NCBI GenBank assembly: GCA_021799935.1
Contig: JAJYZM010000033.1
Coordinates: 1-8,335, forward strand
Origin: a bacterium
Lineage (GTDB): Bacteria > SZUA-79 > Acidulodesulfobacterales > Acidulodesulfobacteraceae
Reading direction: 5' to 3'
DNA length: 8,335 nucleotides
A program made the position numbers and the translations under genes. Positions 6,869 to 8,335 of this stretch are shown here, one piece after another. Each line of letters begins with the position of its first letter. The stretch's first letter is position 1. The notes beneath the pieces were generated by a model, which searched no databases, had not been told where the DNA came from, and saw only the letters and a program-made list of their open reading frames with translations.

Positions 6869-7283
6869 CGATAACCTCCGTTCCGCGTATGGTTTTTTTT
6901 GCGTAAACCTTGCGGCTTTTTAAGATTAAAAAAATGAAAATTGAAACAAACGAAATTAAGAAAAAAATCACGCCTGACGCCGCAGCTTGAATGATTATTA
7001 CGATAGATTTTTCAAGCAGTTTTGTAATGAAAATAAAACCGTCGTAAGTGAAAGCGTTAAGGCCTTCAAGTTTAAAAAAATCTATCCAGCCGGTTATCAT
7101 TTTCCAAAGTGATTTATTAAAAAGTAATTCAATAAAAAGAGTAATGAAAAACGATATAACTGCGGTCATCAAAACTGTCCTAATTTTCAAAAAAGTTTGC
7201 GTGATAAAGTTGTTGAAATAGGTTTGATAACCTAAGTGCGACTGCGAAGCAGGATCGCTATTTTTTTTATTTTCTTTCACCAT
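6819..7283 (-). CDS. Coupling protein membrane domain (TraD/TrwB N-terminus), separate frame
   Basis: A 154-aa protein with two membrane helices at about 36-55 and 93-121, separated by a periplasmic stretch of about 37 residues, then KSRKVYAKK and the conserved post-membrane segment RGTEVIDVKELVKKL (133-147). This is the layout of the first 150 or so residues of F TraD, where the second helix leads into a Gly-Arg segment before the ATPase core. Here the frame ends at residue 154 and the ATPase begins in another frame that overlaps the last 50 bases. The conserved segment continues past the start of the second gene, so both products look intended. The gene overlaps the 72-aa gene by 17 bases and uses an AGAGG site inside it. 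Alternative: one ancestral gene broken by a frameshift. Confidence 0.85.
   Translation of the reverse strand: MVKENKKNSDPASQSHLGYQTYFNNFITQTFLKIRTVLMTAVISFFITLFIELLFNKSLWKMITGWIDFFKLEGLNAFTYDGFIFITKLLEKSIVIIIQAAASGVIFFLISFVSIFIFLILKSRKVYAKKTIRGTEVIDVKELVKKLNRDHRKY
6875..6879 (-). promoter_or_regulatory. Internal ribosome site for the coupling-protein ATPase
   Basis: The minus strand reads GGAGGTTATCGATG: a full GGAGG six bases before the ATPase start, inside the codons for E136-V137 of the membrane-domain gene. It decides in favour of independent, coupled initiation rather than a dead frameshifted tail. Confidence 0.65.
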
Positions 7284-7485
7284 TTTTCACCTCTGGATTG
7301 TCGATTAAAAATGCTTTAAATTCGGACGTAAATTTTGCGAAATTTTCGGTCGTAAAATCGCTTTCTTTTGCGAAATATTTAAGTGTAATTTTACCTGCGT
7401 TTTCAATTCGCTGACGTTTAATTTTTTGCATTTCAAGCCGTAAAACTTTAATTCTGTTTTCGATTAAAACTAAATCTCTTTTCAT
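7267..7485 (-). CDS. Small basic protein, possible relaxosome accessory factor
   Basis: A 72-aa protein with a strong ribosome site (AGGAGG ten bases before ATG). Residues 5-30 are a charged, coiled-coil-like helix (LIENRIKVLRLEMQKIKRQR), followed by a second helical part (KYFAKESDFTTENFAKFTSEFKAFL). The pattern of an N-terminal basic helix with KxxRQR then a short C-terminal helix resembles small MobC/TraD-type mobilisation proteins that sit near oriT in other plasmids, but the likeness is general and I would not claim the family. It lies 36 bases after the RHH gene and overlaps the coupling-protein membrane gene by 17 bases, which places it firmly in the DNA-processing operon. Confidence 0.75.
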   Translation of the reverse strand: MKRDLVLIENRIKVLRLEMQKIKRQRIENAGKITLKYFAKESDFTTENFAKFTSEFKAFLIDNPEVKNGERK

Positions 7486-7521
7486 AATAAAATACCTCCT
7501 GTTTTAATGTTAAAAATAAGT

Positions 7522-7818
7522 TTATTTTTTGGAAAATTCGTCTTTAATTTCGGCAAGTTTTTTTATCGCTTGCTCGTTAAGGGCGGGCGTGTTTTTATCG
7601 GTTTTGCTCAAAGCTAAAACTTGCATATAATTTAAAATAAAAAGCTTGTCGGAAATAAACGAAAGATAGTCAGTTTTGGACGTTTCTTTTTCGAAAAAAA
7701 AAATAATTGCTTGTCTTAAAAAATCGGATGAGCTTAAGTTATTTTTTACGCAAAAATCGTTCACTTTTTTTTGTAGTTCATCGTCCAAATAGACGCCTAA
7801 AAGTTTTTTGTTTTTCAT
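7522..7818 (-). CDS. Ribbon-helix-helix DNA-binding protein (TrwA/TraM-like position)
   Basis: The N-terminal 45 residues fit a ribbon-helix-helix fold: strand KKLLGVYL (4-11), helix DDELQKKVNDFC (12-23), turn NNLSSSD and second helix FLRQAIIFFFEKE (33-45). Such proteins bind DNA as dimers through the strand. The remaining half (50-98) looks helical and may give oligomerisation or contact the coupling protein. It is the first gene after the inverted-repeat region proposed as oriT and precedes the coupling protein, the place of trwA in R388, whose RHH product binds oriT, stimulates the relaxase and represses its own operon. The same double role is inferred here. The ribosome site is AGAGG nine bases before ATG. 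Confidence 0.85.
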   Translation of the reverse strand: MKNKKLLGVYLDDELQKKVNDFCVKNNLSSSDFLRQAIIFFFEKETSKTDYLSFISDKLFILNYMQVLALSKTDKNTPALNEQAIKKLAEIKDEFSKK

Positions 7819-7839
7819 CGTAATTTACCTCTCATTTAA

Positions 7840-7849
7840 ATAGCGAAAG
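7840..7849. repeat. ATAGCGAAAG motif, copy C
   Basis: Third copy, extended to ATAGCGAAAGCC as in copy B. It lies 21 bases before the ATG of the RHH gene, in the leader of the transfer operon. GCGAAAGC is a sequence known to make an unusually stable DNA mini-hairpin; copies B and C contain it exactly, copy A differs in the last base. Confidence 0.5.
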
Positions 7850-7899
7850 CCGGACAAAAAAGAGCATTTTTTTAACTTGGAAAAGGAAAAGAAAAAACC

Positions 7900-7928
7900 G
7901 ACTTTAAAACTACTGCTTATTGACTTTA
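7900..7928. repeat. GACTTTA direct repeats in the oriT flank
   Basis: GACTTTA occurs at 7900-7906 and 7922-7928, start to start 22 bases, about two helical turns. Both lie between the RHH gene and the inverted repeats. Direct repeats on one face of the helix are typical of RHH or TraM-type sites at oriT, and these are candidate sites for the adjacent RHH protein. Confidence 0.35.
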
Positions 7929-7944
7929 CGGGCGGTTTTTTTAA

Positions 7945-7984
7945 TTTAAAAGCCGTTTTTGGCAGTATTGATAAGGCTTTTAAA
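7945..7984. repeat. Perfect 10-bp inverted repeat beside nic region
   Basis: TTTAAAAGCC (7945-7954) is matched by GGCTTTTAAA (7975-7984) across a 20-base centre. It ends exactly where the imperfect repeat around the nic-like sequence begins, so it is probably part of the same oriT. Confidence 0.75.
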
Positions 7985-8039
7985 CACACTACTTACCTTC
8001 AGGTGCGTAGGGTGTGCTTCCTTTTTCCGCCGATAGGCG
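7945..8039 (+). other. oriT: Probable origin of transfer (oriT) with nic on the plus strand
   Basis: The gene-free stretch between the RHH gene and the right-hand small genes is dense in inverted repeats: TTTAAAAGCC/GGCTTTTAAA, CACACTAC (7985-7992) against GTAGGGTGTG (8007-8016, two-base bulge), the small hairpin ACC-TTCA-GGT (7995-8004), and CGCC-GATA-GGCG (8028-8039). The hairpin runs straight into GGTGCGTA, which I recall from the R388 oriT after its GAAA hairpin, and then into GCGTAGGGTGTGCTTC, which resembles the F nic region GCGTGGGGTGTGGTGC without gaps. By that alignment nicking would fall near 8017/8018, with a few bases of uncertainty. Nicking this strand makes the rightward DNA enter first and the transfer genes last, as in F and R388. 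The match agrees with the MOBF class of the relaxase. Confidence 0.72.
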
Positions 8040-8057
8040 TGCCTTTCTTGGATAAGG

Positions 8058-8207
8058 TTAGTTTTCGTGCAATTTCTTATCAAATTTACGGATTTGCTTT
8101 GCGATAATTTCTTGCGTAATTTTTCCGCAATCTCGGCTCAAAAAAATGAGCCTTTCGATGTAATTTCTTAATTTTATTTTTCTAATTTCAGCGTAATCTT
8201 TTTTCAT
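8058..8207 (-). CDS. Small basic helical protein, 49 aa
   Basis: Forty-nine codons beginning MKKDYAEIRKIKLRNY. The protein is predicted to be two helices (about 5-25 and 30-47) joined at DCGKI, with many Lys and Arg. A Spo0E-like two-helix hairpin is a faint resemblance (LI, then Gly, then a Phe-Asp pair near the end), but the SQ residues of that signature are absent. No Shine-Dalgarno is visible before its ATG; the preceding 28-codon gene ends four bases upstream, so it would depend on coupled translation. It lies on the side of oriT that should enter the recipient first. A perfect hairpin (8135-8152) falls inside the frame. Family unknown. Confidence 0.5.
   Translation of the reverse strand: MKKDYAEIRKIKLRNYIERLIFLSRDCGKITQEIIAKQIRKFDKKLHEN
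8135..8152. repeat. Perfect 6-bp hairpin GGCTCA/TGAGCC
   Basis: GGCTCA (8135-8140), six A, TGAGCC (8147-8152), then TTTC on the plus strand. It lies inside the 49-aa frame, where it encodes RLIFLS. It could be a weak plus-strand terminator, a leading-region structure, or chance. Confidence 0.4.
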
Positions 8208-8211
8208 TAAT

Positions 8212-8298
8212 TTAAATAAAAAATATTGATAATAACAAAAAAGTTAAAGTGCTTATTACGGACAAAATAAAAAATATAACGACGATGTCAGCTAACAT
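8212..8298 (-). CDS. Tiny hydrophobic peptide (28 aa) or end of a longer protein
   Basis: From the ATG the frame gives MLADIVVIFFILSV and then a further hydrophobic run to the stop, in effect one membrane helix. A GGAG eight bases before the ATG supports this start, but the frame stays open to the right edge of the window, so it may instead be the C-terminal helix of a longer membrane protein. It ends four bases before the 49-aa gene, whose translation probably depends on it. Family unknown. Confidence 0.4.
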   Translation of the reverse strand: MLADIVVIFFILSVISTLTFLLLSIFFI

Positions 8299-8335
8299 TT
8301 TTCCGGCTCCCGATTTAAAAAAATTAAAGTGAAAA

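Noticed and set aside
6893..6900. A8 tract as a -1 programmed frameshift site producing a full coupling protein
   Set aside because: The heptamer is in the right phase for slipping, but -1 leads to a frame other than the ATPase frame, and the ATPase has its own GGAGG and ATG.
7819..7960. Sigma70 promoter for the RHH-led operon
   Set aside because: A promoter is expected here, but only weak pairs such as TTATCA with TTTAAA can be found in this AT-rich DNA, so none is claimed.
7819..8057. CRISPR array or tandem repeat
   Set aside because: Repeats here are inverted or single pairs with no regular spacer pattern; oriT explains them better.
7877..8107. 76-codon plus-strand frame across the oriT region
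   Set aside because: It needs a TTG start, has no family look, covers several inverted repeats and overlaps the 49-aa gene on the other strand.
8058..8207. Spo0E-like phosphatase
   Set aside because: Length and two-helix outline fit loosely, but the SQ residues of the SQELD signature are missing.

Overview
The window reads as the DNA-processing (Dtr) part of a conjugative plasmid or integrative conjugative element. The organism looks like a low-GC diderm bacterium: the DNA is AT-rich, Shine-Dalgarno sequences are strong (AGGAGG/AGAGG), two proteins carry classical signal peptides ending AQA and AYA, and the transfer proteins resemble F/R388-type (MOBF) systems. I cannot name the genus. Every gene I can support lies on the minus strand, so the operon is read from right to left.

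Layout from right to left. At 8298-8058 are two very small, tightly spaced genes: a 28-aa hydrophobic peptide and a 49-aa basic helical protein. The stretch 8057-7819 has no convincing gene and is packed with inverted repeats. It holds a probable origin of transfer, with a nic-like sequence on the plus strand near 8007-8018. Then come a ribbon-helix-helix DNA-binding protein (7818-7522), a small basic protein (7485-7267), and a TraD/TrwB-type coupling protein carried by two overlapping reading frames: a membrane domain (7283-6819) and an ATPase domain (6868-5435). Next are a secreted protein with four cysteines (5420-4545), a 99-base intergenic stretch with two dyad structures, a one-pass membrane protein with a Pro-rich tail (4445-4161), an unrecognised 105-aa protein (4150-3833), and a 1161-aa MOBF relaxase-helicase (3827-342). 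A 43-aa one-pass membrane protein (308-177) and the start of an exported protein (102-1, running off the edge) follow.

Working together: the RHH protein and relaxase would assemble on the oriT, the relaxase would nick the plus strand, and the coupling protein would hand the relaxase-DNA complex to a type IV secretion channel that lies outside the window. The order oriT - RHH - coupling protein - relaxase is that of R388 oriT-trwA-trwB-trwC. With the nic on the plus strand, the transfer genes would enter the recipient last, as in F and R388. Several genes overlap or are separated by 4-14 bases, which points to one translationally coupled operon.

Most worth a second look: the two-piece coupling protein; a relaxase whose first metal-ligand histidine is replaced by glutamine and which lacks the second tyrosine pair; the oriT that combines R388-like and F-like features; a 10-base motif (ATAGCGAAAG) found at three gene boundaries; and the three unrecognised genes inserted between the coupling protein and the relaxase. 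All family assignments come from reading motifs by eye, with no database search.
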